From Lachnospiraceae bacterium (GTDB lineage Bacteria > Bacillota > Clostridia > Lachnospirales > Lachnospiraceae), in contig JAFRKV010000048.1 in the NCBI GenBank assembly GCA_017431515.1, positions 51,928-115,927 on the forward strand: a DNA stretch of 64,000 nucleotides, written 5' to 3'. A program made the position numbers and the translations under genes. This document shows, one piece after another, positions 51,511-60,721 of this stretch; position 1 is the first letter of the stretch, and each line of letters opens with the position of its first letter. The notes beneath the pieces are model-generated. The model was not told where the DNA came from and searched no databases. It saw nothing but the letters and a program-made list of their open reading frames with translations.

Positions 51511-54500
51511 ATGGATACGCAGTTTTATTTATTTGACGAACAGAAGCAGAAGACAGAACAGGTTTCGGCAGAGGAATACCGGCGGATTCATGATGTGCGT
51601 TTCGCGAATGCGGAAAATGCGGCTGAGCAAAAGAAAGCGAATCTGGACTATTTCACCGGGATCCGCACCAAGACCAATGCGATCCTGCCGCAGTATATGC
51701 AGGTGGAAAGGGAGGCCGGCGAAACCTACGCGGACAGGCTGACGGATGAGGAAAGAAAGAAACAGATCAAGACCTCCGGTACAGAGATCCATGCCAAGCA
51801 TGAAAATGCCGCAAGGATCACAAAGGCGCAGCAGAAACTGAAGGAAGATGCGGAGAAACGGTGTAAAGCCACCGCAAAGGTTCTGCGCGTTTCCAAGGAG
51901 GACTTAAGCGCCATCGGTTCTTTCTTTGGGAGCAGCAAGAGCGAAAATCAGCGGCTGGCGAGATCCTGGATGAACAGGGGCAACCGTCCGAAAGAGATGT
52001 TCACTACGATCTTCAATGCATTTCTGCAAAATTCCTTCGATGATCTGGATCTTTCCTCGGACAGAAAGCTTTCCCAAAATGCAGAACGGATGGAGCGGAT
52101 CAGCGCCCAGTATGATATGGTGCTCCATATGCTTACGGAGTATCGGGAGCTTTATGATGTGTTGCCGGAAAAATCAAAAAATCTGGTGGACAAAAAGCTT
52201 GGGGAGGTCAACGGGATCATCAATTATTACCGGCTCATGAGGGCTGTGATCACGGACTCGTATTACATGAGTCACGAGAACCGTGAGCTTGCCGTGAAAA
52301 AATCCGATCAGGACAGCGCGCAGCAAAAACGTCTCGTCAGGAAGTTGTGGCTTGCCAAAGGCGGGCTCAAGGCGCTGACGGATTATGGCGTGAAGGCTCT
52401 GGACGAGCGTCTTGATGCGCTGTGCGGCAGGATGTCCACCGGCGTGGTCACGGAAGAACAGTTGAATGTTCAGAAAGAGCTTGCCGAGAGGGAGGACGAG
52501 ATCGAGAAGAGAGGGCTGTCTGCGCATCTGGACAACATGAGCGCGAAGAAGCAACTGGACGGGATCCGTGATAACGGGAGCAACAAGAGCATTCTTTTCC
52601 GCGCCAGACATAGCGTGAAAGAGCTGCATCTCCCGGAGCGGGTGGAAGACGCAGTCGGATCTGTTTCCAGGATCCTCGATCAGCTGGCTTTTCTGGAGGC
52701 TTTCTCGAAGGAAAAGATCAACAGCAGAAACTCCTACCTGATGGAGCACAATTACCGTGACATTGCGGTCATGGAACAGGTGGAATCCTTGAGCGGGCCA
52801 TTGAAGGAGATAAAAGAGGCAGTTCTTTCCATCGTCCGGGTGTCTGACAAGGGGCTGATGAGGTCCGGCAGGGTATCAGGCGCTGCCTTTCAGGAAGCAC
52901 AGAGGAAATACGCGGAGGCATGTGAAAATTACCGTGAAGGGATGAGGCAGGTTGGTCTGCTCAATACCGGCTACCTGCCGCCTGCTCCGGATCCCGGAAT
53001 GACAGACCTGCTGGCATCGGCGGATAAGGTCAGGAAAACGTTCAAAGACCCTAAGGAGAAAGCGACGGAACAGCAGAAGGAGGTCACGCGCGAGAAGATA
53101 AGGAACATGACACTGAAGCTGGCCGGCGCGCGCTATTCAGACGCCGCCATCTATGAAAACGCCAAAGAGATCATGGAACTCATGAAGGAAAAATACCGGG
53201 CGTTCGGTACTTCCGTTGAGTTCTCCGAATTTAACCACATCTGCTTTCTCGCGGAATATCTGTATGCAACCAAACGCCGGATGGATCTTGCAGAGGCGAA
53301 AAAACAGCAGGATCTGCCGGACGAGCTACGGAAAACGCTGGATGCGGAAGAGAAGGCGCTGGAGGTCTACGTACAGGATAAGAAAGGGAAGCCTCATCTG
53401 TCGCTCGGGACTGCCAGAGGCATTCAGAACAATCTGCGGATGAAGGCAGAAAAAGACAGTCATGATCTGGAAGATCTGAAGGCAACGGCAGCTCATTATC
53501 TCTTCCAGGAGGAATGGGCAAAGAACTCCAGAAGGGAAAAGACGACTTTTCTGGAAGGTGCAAGGAAATCGGTTTTCTCCGGGCTCACCAGATTTCTGGG
53601 ATGGATCTTCAGCAAGCCGAAGACCACGGAGCATGGCAGGGTGCTCTATGAGGACTCCAAGCAGAAGCTGAATCAGCTTCCCCAGGGGATCGAGACCTTC
53701 GGGAATGAGGGCGCCGATCATCAGATACGACACGGAGACGGGACATACGCACCCCCTGTGGAGCTGAATAAGTACTTCAAGGATCCCATGAAGCTTACCC
53801 TCGCAACAGGTTGCAACGACATCCTCTCGTCCATGGATGCAAACACAGCATATCCGCAGTGTATCAAGGATGCGGTGGATGCGCTTTCTTCCTATAGCAG
53901 AGTGCGTGGGATCGTGACCCGGGAAACCTTCGAAATGGAACAGGCTTTTCTGGACAAGTTCCGTGTCAGCATGGATGAGATGCTTTCCGGAGAAGGCAGC
54001 GTCTTCAATGAGCATCCTGTGCTCTCACAAAAGCTTTTGAAGACATACAAGGATATGCTCTCCCTTTCCAACGGCAATCTCCGCAAACAGATGACAAAGG
54101 CGGAGTTTGAGGCTGCAAAGGAGCAGAAAGCCATCTATGTCATGGATACCTATGTGGGCGACATGAAGGAAAGCAATATGCGCGATCTCCCCCTGTTTCC
54201 TCATGCGCCGAATCTGAACGACGTCAAGCAGGGAACGGTAGGAGACTGCTATCTGGCGGCGGCGACGCAGACTGTTCTGGCAGAGAATCCGGATGCCATC
54301 CGGGATATGTTCTGTGACCTCGGAAACGGCGAGGTGCTGGTGCGTCTCTATGCGGCCTACGATGAGGTGTCGAATCCGGACGGTTCAAAAGAATTCCGCA
54401 GGGTGGATGATCAGGCTCAGCTGGATAAGCTGGCTCTGCGCCCCGTCTATGTGAAGGTCAAAAAGCAGTATACCACCGGTGAAGCGCATTGCTCGGACTG

Positions 54501-55719
54501 CATGTGGATGCAGCTGTTGGAGGTGGCTTATGCGGCGGCCGGTTTTTCGCATGGGGAAGCGGAAGTCAAAGAAGATGGGGAACTGGTGGATCTGAACAAA
54601 GAACTGACGGATGGTCGTACTTATCCGGCTCTGCTTCATCTGACCGGAAAGAAGTATGAGTCTATAGTGCCATCGAAGATGACGACCCATACCGTGGAGC
54701 AGTCAGAAATCGAGAAGAGGCAATCCGGGCTCTATCTGCAGAAGCATAGCCTGCTGAGCGGGGTGGATGGCTATCTGCGCGATCATATTTACCAGCAGCT
54801 GCAGATTGCAAAGAAGCATGCGCTGAAAAACGGCGCCAACATCGATGCGGACTGGGAAAAAAATGCGATCAGGAGCGCAGTCAGGAAGGGGCTTGAGAGT
54901 TCCTACAAATCGAGGACGGACTGGAAAAAAGATCTGGAAACGCTGGTCGAACAGGGGAGATTGACGACAGAACAAAAGGAGACACTGACAAAGACCATAG
55001 AGAAGCGCTATGATACCAGCGATAAACGGGTGGAAAAAATCACAAAGAAGATTCTGCAGAATCTGGTCGATCCCGGGAATGTGCTGCAAAAGCAGTCGAA
55101 GTCCTATCGTCCCATTCCGGTGATCGCAAGCGAGATCCATCGGTTTGCGACGGAGGGACCGAAGGAGGGAGAGGTACCGGACTCTGTGTTTAAGGACGTT
55201 GAGAAAATGATCAACAAGAAAACCGAAATGTCGGCCGGTGCACCACTGAAAGCTCCCACAGAAGAAGAATCTGCCGCAATCAAATATTCCGTGAAGACTT
55301 TTATGACCCTCAATCCGGATAACCGTTATACACAGAAGGAGCTTGGGGTTCTGACGCTGATCAGGAGACAGGTTGTAAAGGGCAAGGCGGTATGTCTGGA
55401 AGAAATGGGGCATTGCCGTACGGCGCTGGATGTCAAATTCCATAACGGGAAATGGTTTATTCTGATCCGGGATCCCTTTAATGTGTACCGCAATGAATAC
55501 ACGGCGCAGGGGAATGCGCTGAAAACGAAGTCCTATGGTCTTGGCAGTACGCTGACTGAGCACTTTCACGTAAGGACTCTCTCTCCGGATCTGAAACAGG
55601 GGTTCCTCGGCACCTGCTGGTATGAACTGAAAGACATTGTAAAGGAAATACGGATCATGCAATTCACACCCGGAAAGAAACGCAGTTTGGGAGACGATTT
55701 TGGTAACGAGGAGGATTGA
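51511..55719 (+). CDS. giant calpain-like (C2-type) cysteine protease protein
   Basis: A 1402-residue protein without signal peptide or clear membrane helix. The first 870 residues are helical and highly charged with no domain I recognise. The papain-fold core is recognisable: KQGTVGDCYLAAATQ with Gln907 exactly six before Cys913, as in calpains; EEMGHCRTALDV with His1301; and LIRDPFNVY with Asp1321 where calpain has Asn. The Cys-His distance of 388 is far larger than in calpain, so about 230 residues are inserted. GGAGGAAAGC precedes the ATG. Substrate and role are unknown; cytoplasmic location or unconventional delivery is possible. Confidence 0.75.
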   Translation: MDTQFYLFDEQKQKTEQVSAEEYRRIHDVRFANAENAAEQKKANLDYFTGIRTKTNAILPQYMQVEREAGETYADRLTDEERKKQIKTSGTEIHAKHENAARITKAQQKLKEDAEKRCKATAKVLRVSKEDLSAIGSFFGSSKSENQRLARSWMNRGNRPKEMFTTIFNAFLQNSFDDLDLSSDRKLSQNAERMERISAQYDMVLHMLTEYRELYDVLPEKSKNLVDKKLGEVNGIINYYRLMRAVITDSYYMSHENRELAVKKSDQDSAQQKRLVRKLWLAKGGLKALTDYGVKALDERLDALCGRMSTGVVTEEQLNVQKELAEREDEIEKRGLSAHLDNMSAKKQLDGIRDNGSNKSILFRARHSVKELHLPERVEDAVGSVSRILDQLAFLEAFSKEKINSRNSYLMEHNYRDIAVMEQVESLSGPLKEIKEAVLSIVRVSDKGLMRSGRVSGAAFQEAQRKYAEACENYREGMRQVGLLNTGYLPPAPDPGMTDLLASADKVRKTFKDPKEKATEQQKEVTREKIRNMTLKLAGARYSDAAIYENAKEIMELMKEKYRAFGTSVEFSEFNHICFLAEYLYATKRRMDLAEAKKQQDLPDELRKTLDAEEKALEVYVQDKKGKPHLSLGTARGIQNNLRMKAEKDSHDLEDLKATAAHYLFQEEWAKNSRREKTTFLEGARKSVFSGLTRFLGWIFSKPKTTEHGRVLYEDSKQKLNQLPQGIETFGNEGADHQIRHGDGTYAPPVELNKYFKDPMKLTLATGCNDILSSMDANTAYPQCIKDAVDALSSYSRVRGIVTRETFEMEQAFLDKFRVSMDEMLSGEGSVFNEHPVLSQKLLKTYKDMLSLSNGNLRKQMTKAEFEAAKEQKAIYVMDTYVGDMKESNMRDLPLFPHAPNLNDVKQGTVGDCYLAAATQTVLAENPDAIRDMFCDLGNGEVLVRLYAAYDEVSNPDGSKEFRRVDDQAQLDKLALRPVYVKVKKQYTTGEAHCSDCMWMQLLEVAYAAAGFSHGEAEVKEDGELVDLNKELTDGRTYPALLHLTGKKYESIVPSKMTTHTVEQSEIEKRQSGLYLQKHSLLSGVDGYLRDHIYQQLQIAKKHALKNGANIDADWEKNAIRSAVRKGLESSYKSRTDWKKDLETLVEQGRLTTEQKETLTKTIEKRYDTSDKRVEKITKKILQNLVDPGNVLQKQSKSYRPIPVIASEIHRFATEGPKEGEVPDSVFKDVEKMINKKTEMSAGAPLKAPTEEESAAIKYSVKTFMTLNPDNRYTQKELGVLTLIRRQVVKGKAVCLEEMGHCRTALDVKFHNGKWFILIRDPFNVYRNEYTAQGNALKTKSYGLGSTLTEHFHVRTLSPDLKQGFLGTCWYELKDIVKEIRIMQFTPGKKRSLGDDFGNEED

Positions 55720-55745
55720 CGGAAAGCGTTTTTTTGTGCTATAGT
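55716..55745 (+). promoter_or_regulatory. promoter of the amino-acid ABC operon
   Basis: TTGACG (55716-55721), an 18-base spacer and TATAGT (55740-55745), overlapping the stop codon of the calpain-like gene. The resulting leader of about 100 bases holds the hairpin below. Confidence 0.65.
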
Positions 55746-55760
55746 CATAAACGGTTAAGC

Positions 55761-55790
55761 AAAGGGGCGGAGCTTAGGTTCGGCCCCTTT
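55761..55790 (+). other. GC hairpin in the ABC-operon leader
   Basis: AAAGGGGC (55761-55768) pairs with GCCCCTTT (55783-55790). There is no T-tract (GTGTGT follows), so it is not a standard terminator. It could shape leader stability. Confidence 0.4.
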
Positions 55791-55851
55791 GTGTGTAAAT
55801 TGGCATGACTGTACCGGCGCGGGACCGGGGCGGTCGGAGAGGAGTGTTATT

Positions 55852-56754
55852 ATGAAAAAAAGAATGATGGCGATTCTATGTGCGGCAGGGATGCTTGTTT
55901 CCATGACAGCATGCGGCGCTGCTAAGCCGGCTGATGTGGCGGGCGCTGCAACAGATGCAGCTGCAACAGATGCAGCAGTTGCAACCGATACTTCAGCTGC
56001 GACGGATACGGCAGATGCGGCAGGAGCAACGATCGATCTCGGCGATGCAAAATTCCTGACGGAAGGCGTACTCAATGTCGGCGCCGAAGTAGGATATCCG
56101 CCGTTTGAAGATTTCGCAGAGGACGGGACGACCCCGATCGGCTATGACATTGATATCATTACCGCAGTTGCGGACAAGCTCGGGCTCGACGTGAACATCA
56201 TCAATACCGCATGGGATGGCATTTTCGCAGGGATCGGCGTGAACTATGATGTGGCCTGCTCCGCAGTGACCATTACCCCGGAGCGGAAGGAGACCATGCT
56301 CTTTTCCGACCCGTATATCAACAACTATCAGGCAGTGGTGCTGCCGGCGGATTCCGACAAGACCATCAGCTCTTTCAACGACCTGGACGGCATGACCATC
56401 GCGCTGCAGAAGGAGACCACCTCCGACATTCTGATGAGCGATTACAAGTCTACCGGCACCATCGACATCCAGATCGTCGCCAATGAAAAGATCACCAGCT
56501 GCTTTACCCAGCTGCAGAACGGCGAAGTGGACGCGGTCGTTGTGGACAGCACCGTGGCGGACGGCTTCATCAACAGCTCCGATGCCTTCAAGATCGCTTA
56601 TGAGGACCAGGAGGAAGCGGAGCAGTTCGGCATCGCCATGGCAAAGGAGAATACCGGTCTGCAGAAGGCCATCAACCAGGCCCTGAAAGAACTGGAAGAA
56701 GAAGGATTCATTGAGGAAAGCTACAACTACTGGTTCGGATCGGCTGCGGAATAA
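55852..56754 (+). CDS. amino-acid ABC transporter substrate-binding lipoprotein
   Basis: A 300-residue family-3 solute-binding protein. The signal ends at lipobox SMTACG, followed by an Ala/Asp/Thr repeat linker of about 45 residues (ATDAAATDAAVATDT). The binding domain has GYPPFEDF, GYDIDIITAVADKLGL, and AWDGIFAGIGVNYDVACSAVTITPER, the signature of polar amino-acid binders. GAGAGGAG supports the ATG at 55852. The exact ligand is not deducible. Confidence 0.93.
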   Translation: MKKRMMAILCAAGMLVSMTACGAAKPADVAGAATDAAATDAAVATDTSAATDTADAAGATIDLGDAKFLTEGVLNVGAEVGYPPFEDFAEDGTTPIGYDIDIITAVADKLGLDVNIINTAWDGIFAGIGVNYDVACSAVTITPERKETMLFSDPYINNYQAVVLPADSDKTISSFNDLDGMTIALQKETTSDILMSDYKSTGTIDIQIVANEKITSCFTQLQNGEVDAVVVDSTVADGFINSSDAFKIAYEDQEEAEQFGIAMAKENTGLQKAINQALKELEEEGFIEESYNYWFGSAAE

Positions 56755-56787
56755 CCGGCCGGGGATCAAAGATCCCGGAGAAAAGTC

Positions 56788-57798
56788 ATGAAATTTTTGA
56801 AAAAGTATAAAAAACCGATCATCGTGATCGCGGTCATTGTGGCCGTGATCATCGTGCTCGGTGCGTTACTGCCCACAAAGCAGGAGCTGCTTTCCTGCGC
56901 CTCCCCTGAGATGCAGAAGATGATCGAGGAGGATGCGACCCGGTCCAGGAAACGGGTGACGGAGACCTATGAAAGCCTGATCGTCATCAATTACCTGTCC
57001 CTGTCCACTTCCGGTGCCCAGGAGGTCAGCGAGCATTATGTCGGGTTCGTCCGGAATGTCTATCCGGCGGATGAAGGCCCCATGAAGGTGGTGGGCCAGA
57101 TGGTGAACTACACCTACCGGATGCTGGGGTGCGGCGAGAACTGGATGCATGGCGCCAAGCTGACGGTGCTTTTGACGACGCTGACGGTGCTCTTCGGCTT
57201 GCTGCTGGGAACCGTGCTGGCGCTCGGCAAGATCAGCAAGAATAAAGTCTTATCCAAGATCTCCAGCGGCTATATCTTCTTTTTCCGGGGGACACCGCTT
57301 TTGATCCAGCTGTTTGTGGTTTACTTTACGGTGCCCGGGATCTTCGGCTTTGCCTGGAGGGACATCTTCCCGGCCTCGGATGCGGAAGCTGTGTACAAAG
57401 GCGCCTTTACGGCGGCGCTGATCGCCTTTGCGCTGAATTCCGGCGCCTACTGCGCGGAGATCGTCCGCAGCGCCATCCAGTCCATTGACAAAGGCCAGTT
57501 TGAGGCGGCGAAAGCGCTGGGCATGACCTACGGACAGACCATGGGGCGGATCGTGATCCCCCAGTCCATCCGGCGCATGATTCCCAATGTCAGCAACGAA
57601 TTTATCATGATCTTAAAGGACGCGTCCCTTGTTTTTGCGATCTCGCTGATGGATATCACCACGATCTCCAAAAACATCATGACCTCCGAAGGGTCTTACC
57701 TCGTGTTTATCCCGGCGCTTGTGATCTATCTTGTCATCACCGCGTTCTTCGGGTTCATCTTCAACAAGCTCGAGAAGCGGTTCTCGATCTATGAATAA
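56788..57798 (+). CDS. amino-acid ABC transporter permease with extra N-terminal domain
   Basis: A 336-residue HisM/GlnP-type permease. The typical core is at the C-terminus: GAKLTVLLTTLTVLFG, FFRGTPLLIQLFVVYF, GAYCAEIVRSAIQSIDKGQFEAAKALGM (EAA loop). Ahead of it lies an N-terminal membrane helix and about 95 extracytoplasmic residues not found in the roughly 220-residue standard permease. A single permease gene implies a homodimer. Confidence 0.91.
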   Translation: MKFLKKYKKPIIVIAVIVAVIIVLGALLPTKQELLSCASPEMQKMIEEDATRSRKRVTETYESLIVINYLSLSTSGAQEVSEHYVGFVRNVYPADEGPMKVVGQMVNYTYRMLGCGENWMHGAKLTVLLTTLTVLFGLLLGTVLALGKISKNKVLSKISSGYIFFFRGTPLLIQLFVVYFTVPGIFGFAWRDIFPASDAEAVYKGAFTAALIAFALNSGAYCAEIVRSAIQSIDKGQFEAAKALGMTYGQTMGRIVIPQSIRRMIPNVSNEFIMILKDASLVFAISLMDITTISKNIMTSEGSYLVFIPALVIYLVITAFFGFIFNKLEKRFSIYE

Positions 57799-57819
57799 GA
57801 ATAGAGTGAGGAGACGACT

Positions 57820-58599
57820 GTGAGCGAAAACTACGAATACATACTGAAAACCGAGCATGTGAGCAAACGCTTCGGAACGCTGGAGGTGCTGAAGGACATC
57901 AACCTTTCCGTAAAAAAAGGAGAGGTGATCTGCATCATCGGCCCCAGCGGCGCCGGGAAGTCCACTTTTCTGCGGTCCTTGAACCAGCTGGAAAAGATCA
58001 CCAGCGGCAAGATCTTTATCCGGGACGAACTGTTTCTCCACAGGGAGCACGACCATACCGTGGACAAGCTCCCTCATGAAAAGCAGCAGGAGCTGCTGCT
58101 GGAGATGGGGATGGTGTTTCAGCGGTTTAACCTGTTCCCCCATATGACCGTGCTGCAGAATGTCTGTGAAGCGCCTGTGGTGGTCAAGAAACAAAAGAAA
58201 AGCGAGGCCGAGGCCCAGGCGAGGGAGCTGCTGGAAAAGGTAGGCCTTTCCGACAAGGCGGATGAATACCCCAGCCGCCTCTCCGGCGGGCAGCAGCAGC
58301 GGGTGGCCATCGCAAGAGCCCTTGCCATGAATCCGGAGATCATGCTCTTTGACGAGCCCACCTCCGCGCTGGATCCGGAGCTGGTGGGGGATGTGCTGAA
58401 CGTGATGAAAGAACTGGCGGAGTCCGGCATGACCATGCTGGTGGTGACCCATGAAATGGGATTCGCCAAGGAAGTGGCGGACCGGGTGCTCTTTATGGCA
58501 GACGGGATCATCGCGGAGGAAGGAACGCCTGACCAGATCTTTACGAACCCGCAGGTGGACAGAACCAAGAGCTTCCTGAACGCGATCCTGGAAACCTGA
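57820..58599 (+). CDS. amino-acid ABC transporter ATP-binding protein
   Basis: A 259-residue GlnQ/HisP-type ATPase. Walker [10 protein letters not shown] is at residues 41-49, the Q-loop is [11 protein letters not shown], the signature [15 protein letters not shown] and Walker [15 protein letters not shown] are present, as is the switch His in VVTHEM. It starts with GTG preceded by GTGAGGAG. It completes the three-gene uptake operon. Confidence 0.94.
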   Translation: MSENYEYILKTEHVSKRFGTLEVLKDINLSVKKGEVICIIGPSGAGKSTFLRSLNQLEKITSGKIFIRDELFLHREHDHTVDKLPHEKQQELLLEMGMVFQRFNLFPHMTVLQNVCEAPVVVKKQKKSEAEAQARELLEKVGLSDKADEYPSRLSGGQQQRVAIARALAMNPEIMLFDEPTSALDPELVGDVLNVMKELAESGMTMLVVTHEMGFAKEVADRVLFMADGIIAEEGTPDQIFTNPQVDRTKSFLNAILET

Positions 58600-58610
58600 G
58601 AGGCGATCCT

Positions 58611-59540
58611 ATGTCGAAAACCATGCGTTATTCGCTGGTGCTGCTCCTGACGGCGGCGATCTGGGGATTTGCATTTGTGGCCCAGTCTGCCGGCGGAGAC
58701 GCCATCGGACCCTTTACCTTTAATTCCGTCAGAAACCTCCTGGGAGCAGTGGTGCTTTTGCCCGTGCTTCTGATTTTGGAGCGCATAGGAGCGGGACGTG
58801 AAAAAAAGAAACCGCGCAGCAAAACCGCGCGGAAAAAAGTGCTATGGCAGGGAGCCGTGATCGGCTTCCTGCTTTTTGCTGCCACCAACCTCCAGCAGCT
58901 GGGCATCACCTACGGCCGGAGCGCCGGGAAAGCCGGTTTCATCACGGCGTTTTATTTGGTGCTGGTGCCGATCCTGGGGCTTTTCTTCGGGAAAAAATGT
59001 CCGGTCGTGATCTGGCTTGCCGTGGCATTGGCCATGGCGGGGATCTACTTTATCAGCATCTCGGAGACTGCATCGCTGTCCTGGCCGGATATCCTGCTGC
59101 TGCTTTCCGCCCTGGGCTTTGCAATCCAGATCCTTTTTGTGGACCGGTTCATGGCAGACGCAGAGGACCCGCTGCATGCGGTGAGACTGGCTATGATGGA
59201 GTTCCTGGTCTGCGGGATCTTGTCCGGGATTCCGGCGCTTTTTCTGGAACGGCAGTACTGGAGCGGGGGGATCGCATCCTTTCTGCAGCCGGACGCCCTG
59301 ATTTCCATCCTGTACGCCGGCATTCTTTCCTGTGGCGTGGCCTATACGCTGCAGATCGTCGGGCAGAAAAATGTCCCGCCGACTCTGGCGTCCCTCCTGA
59401 TGAGTTTCGAATCCGTCTTTTGCCTGCTGGGCGGGTGGCTGCTTCTCGGCGAGGTCTTAACGCCCCGCCAGATCTTCGGGTGCTGCCTGATGTTTGTGGC
59501 TGTCCTCACAGCGCAGCTTTCGGATCATTTCGCCCACTGA
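58611..59540 (+). CDS. EamA/DMT-family transporter
   Basis: A 309-residue protein with two EamA repeats of about five helices each, separated by a basic loop (REKKKPRSKTARKK near 65-80). The FVAQSAGGDAIGPFTFNSVRN start and ENVPPTLASLLMSFESVFC-like second half (here QKNVPPTLASLLMSF) are typical. It probably exports metabolites or amino acids. It is 11 bases after the ABC operon and probably co-transcribed. Confidence 0.9.
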   Translation: MSKTMRYSLVLLLTAAIWGFAFVAQSAGGDAIGPFTFNSVRNLLGAVVLLPVLLILERIGAGREKKKPRSKTARKKVLWQGAVIGFLLFAATNLQQLGITYGRSAGKAGFITAFYLVLVPILGLFFGKKCPVVIWLAVALAMAGIYFISISETASLSWPDILLLLSALGFAIQILFVDRFMADAEDPLHAVRLAMMEFLVCGILSGIPALFLERQYWSGGIASFLQPDALISILYAGILSCGVAYTLQIVGQKNVPPTLASLLMSFESVFCLLGGWLLLGEVLTPRQIFGCCLMFVAVLTAQLSDHFAH

Positions 59541-59688
59541 TACAGCTATTTTCTTTCATTTCCTGCACTCCGCACCGCGGCTCCTCTTGGCATCGTGATC
59601 CGCGATTTTGCTTTGCTATATACCAGGAGACGCATGATTGCATTGGGGAGAGGGAAGGGGTATGATGGGGAAAAGGAGGAATCGCACA

Positions 59689-59991
59689 ATGGTAAAACAT
59701 GTGATCGTATGGACACTGAAAGAAGAACTATCCGGGGAGGAAAAGGAAAAAGTCAAGCAGGGGATCAAGGAAGGCCTGGAAGGGCTGAAGGGCAAGGTGC
59801 CGGGGATTGTGGAGATCAAAGTATACACAGAAGGGCTGGCGTCCTCCAACGCGGATCTCATGCTGGATTCCACATTTGAAGATGAGGATGCCCTGAAGGG
59901 ATACGCCGTGCATCCGGACCATGTGGCCGTCGCGGACACGAAGGTCAGACCCTATGCCAAAATCCGCAGCTGCTTTGATTTTCAACTATAA
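59689..59991 (+). CDS. Dabb (stress-responsive A/B-barrel) family protein
   Basis: A 100-residue ferredoxin-like barrel: VKHVIVWTLKEEL at the start, KVPGIVEIKVYTEG, SNADLMLDSTFEDEDALKGY and AVHPDHVAVAD in the second half, the Dabb consensus. AAAGGAGG precedes the ATG at 59689. Function in bacteria is unknown. Confidence 0.88.
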   Translation: MVKHVIVWTLKEELSGEEKEKVKQGIKEGLEGLKGKVPGIVEIKVYTEGLASSNADLMLDSTFEDEDALKGYAVHPDHVAVADTKVRPYAKIRSCFDFQL

Positions 59992-60137
59992 ACGAGAAAT
60001 ATGTCTGCCAGAAGCAGTATTTCATCGTATAAAGAGATAGGGTACAAAAAACTGCGAAAGGGTCTGCCCTACCGGCGCGATCTACGCCATCTGAGGGAGA
60101 TCCGTTCATCCATCATCACAACACGAAAGGGACGGTT

Positions 60138-60353
60138 ATGAAACTCACAGGAAAGTTGAAAGAAAACGTAGAAAAAGCCCAAAATAAGGAGCAGGCAAAA
60201 GAACTGATTGCGCATGCAGGCATGGAACTGACCGACGAAGAGATGGATATGGTAAGCGGGGGCTTTGATATAGGGAGTAAAATGACCACCATTTACCGCC
60301 ATGCTCCTGGGACAAAAGGCAAGGATCATCAAAGCGATCAAAGCGATAACTGA
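60138..60353 (+). CDS. Nif11-like leader peptide gene 8
   Basis: A 71-residue peptide. The leader MKLTGKLKENVEKAQNKEQA... ends MDMVSGG, nearly identical to that of gene 4 at 25.8 kb. The core FDIGSKMTTIYRHAPGTKGK plus DHQSDQSDN is polar without Cys. It lies some 35 kb from the main cluster on the opposite strand. Confidence 0.75.
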   Translation: MKLTGKLKENVEKAQNKEQAKELIAHAGMELTDEEMDMVSGGFDIGSKMTTIYRHAPGTKGKDHQSDQSDN

Positions 60354-60371
60354 AGAAGGAGGTACGAAACA

Positions 60372-60578
60372 TTGGATGAGAAATTAAATGAAGCAAAGGA
60401 AGCGATTCGGGAAAACCTTACGGATCAACAGAAGGAAGGTGGGGAGATTTCCGATGATTTGGCGGCTCTTTGTGCCGGCGGCGTACAGGCGGGAGATATC
60501 CTGGACTATCGTAAAATACGCCATGAAGAGTTTAAAAAGTTCCAAAGTTCACTTCCCCCAAAAAAAGAATATCTGTGA
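60372..60578 (+). CDS. leader-like peptide gene 9 (divergent)
   Basis: A 68-residue peptide starting TTG after AGAAGGAGGTACGAAACA. The N-terminal part (MDEKLNEAKEAIRENLTDQQ) is amphipathic and ends ISDDLAALCAGG, which resembles the ELEAVAGG cleavage region. The core VQAGDILDYRKIRHEEFKKF and a basic tail follow. It lies 18 bases after gene 8 and is probably a divergent member of the same family. Confidence 0.55.
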   Translation: MDEKLNEAKEAIRENLTDQQKEGGEISDDLAALCAGGVQAGDILDYRKIRHEEFKKFQSSLPPKKEYL

Positions 60579-60593
60579 TATGGCGGGGGGTGT

Positions 60594-60718
60594 TTAGCCC
60601 CCCACCCGCAGAACAATTTCTCCGGCTCTCCCGCCGATGAACGTACCGTTTTCCACCACGAGCCGGCCGTTCACTGCCACAACGATCTGTTTCTGCAGCA
60701 AAATCTGTTTGAGATCAG
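60594..60718 (-). pseudogene. C-terminal remnant, possibly of an amidohydrolase
   Basis: A minus-strand frame directly following the lipoprotein stop reads ADLKQILLQKQIVVAVNGRL, then VVENGTFIGGRAGEIVLRV and GG before TAA. The VNGRLVVENGxxxGxRAG pattern is seen at the ends of several amidohydrolases and urease-like enzymes. No start or catalytic part exists. The CCCCCC/GGGGGG hairpin at its end (about 60583-60602) has no T-tract. Confidence 0.35.
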
Positions 60719-60721
60719 CTT

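Noticed and set aside
60583-60602. Terminator after leader gene 9
   Set aside because: The G6/C6 hairpin has a short loop but no T-tract on either strand, so it is not a standard terminator.
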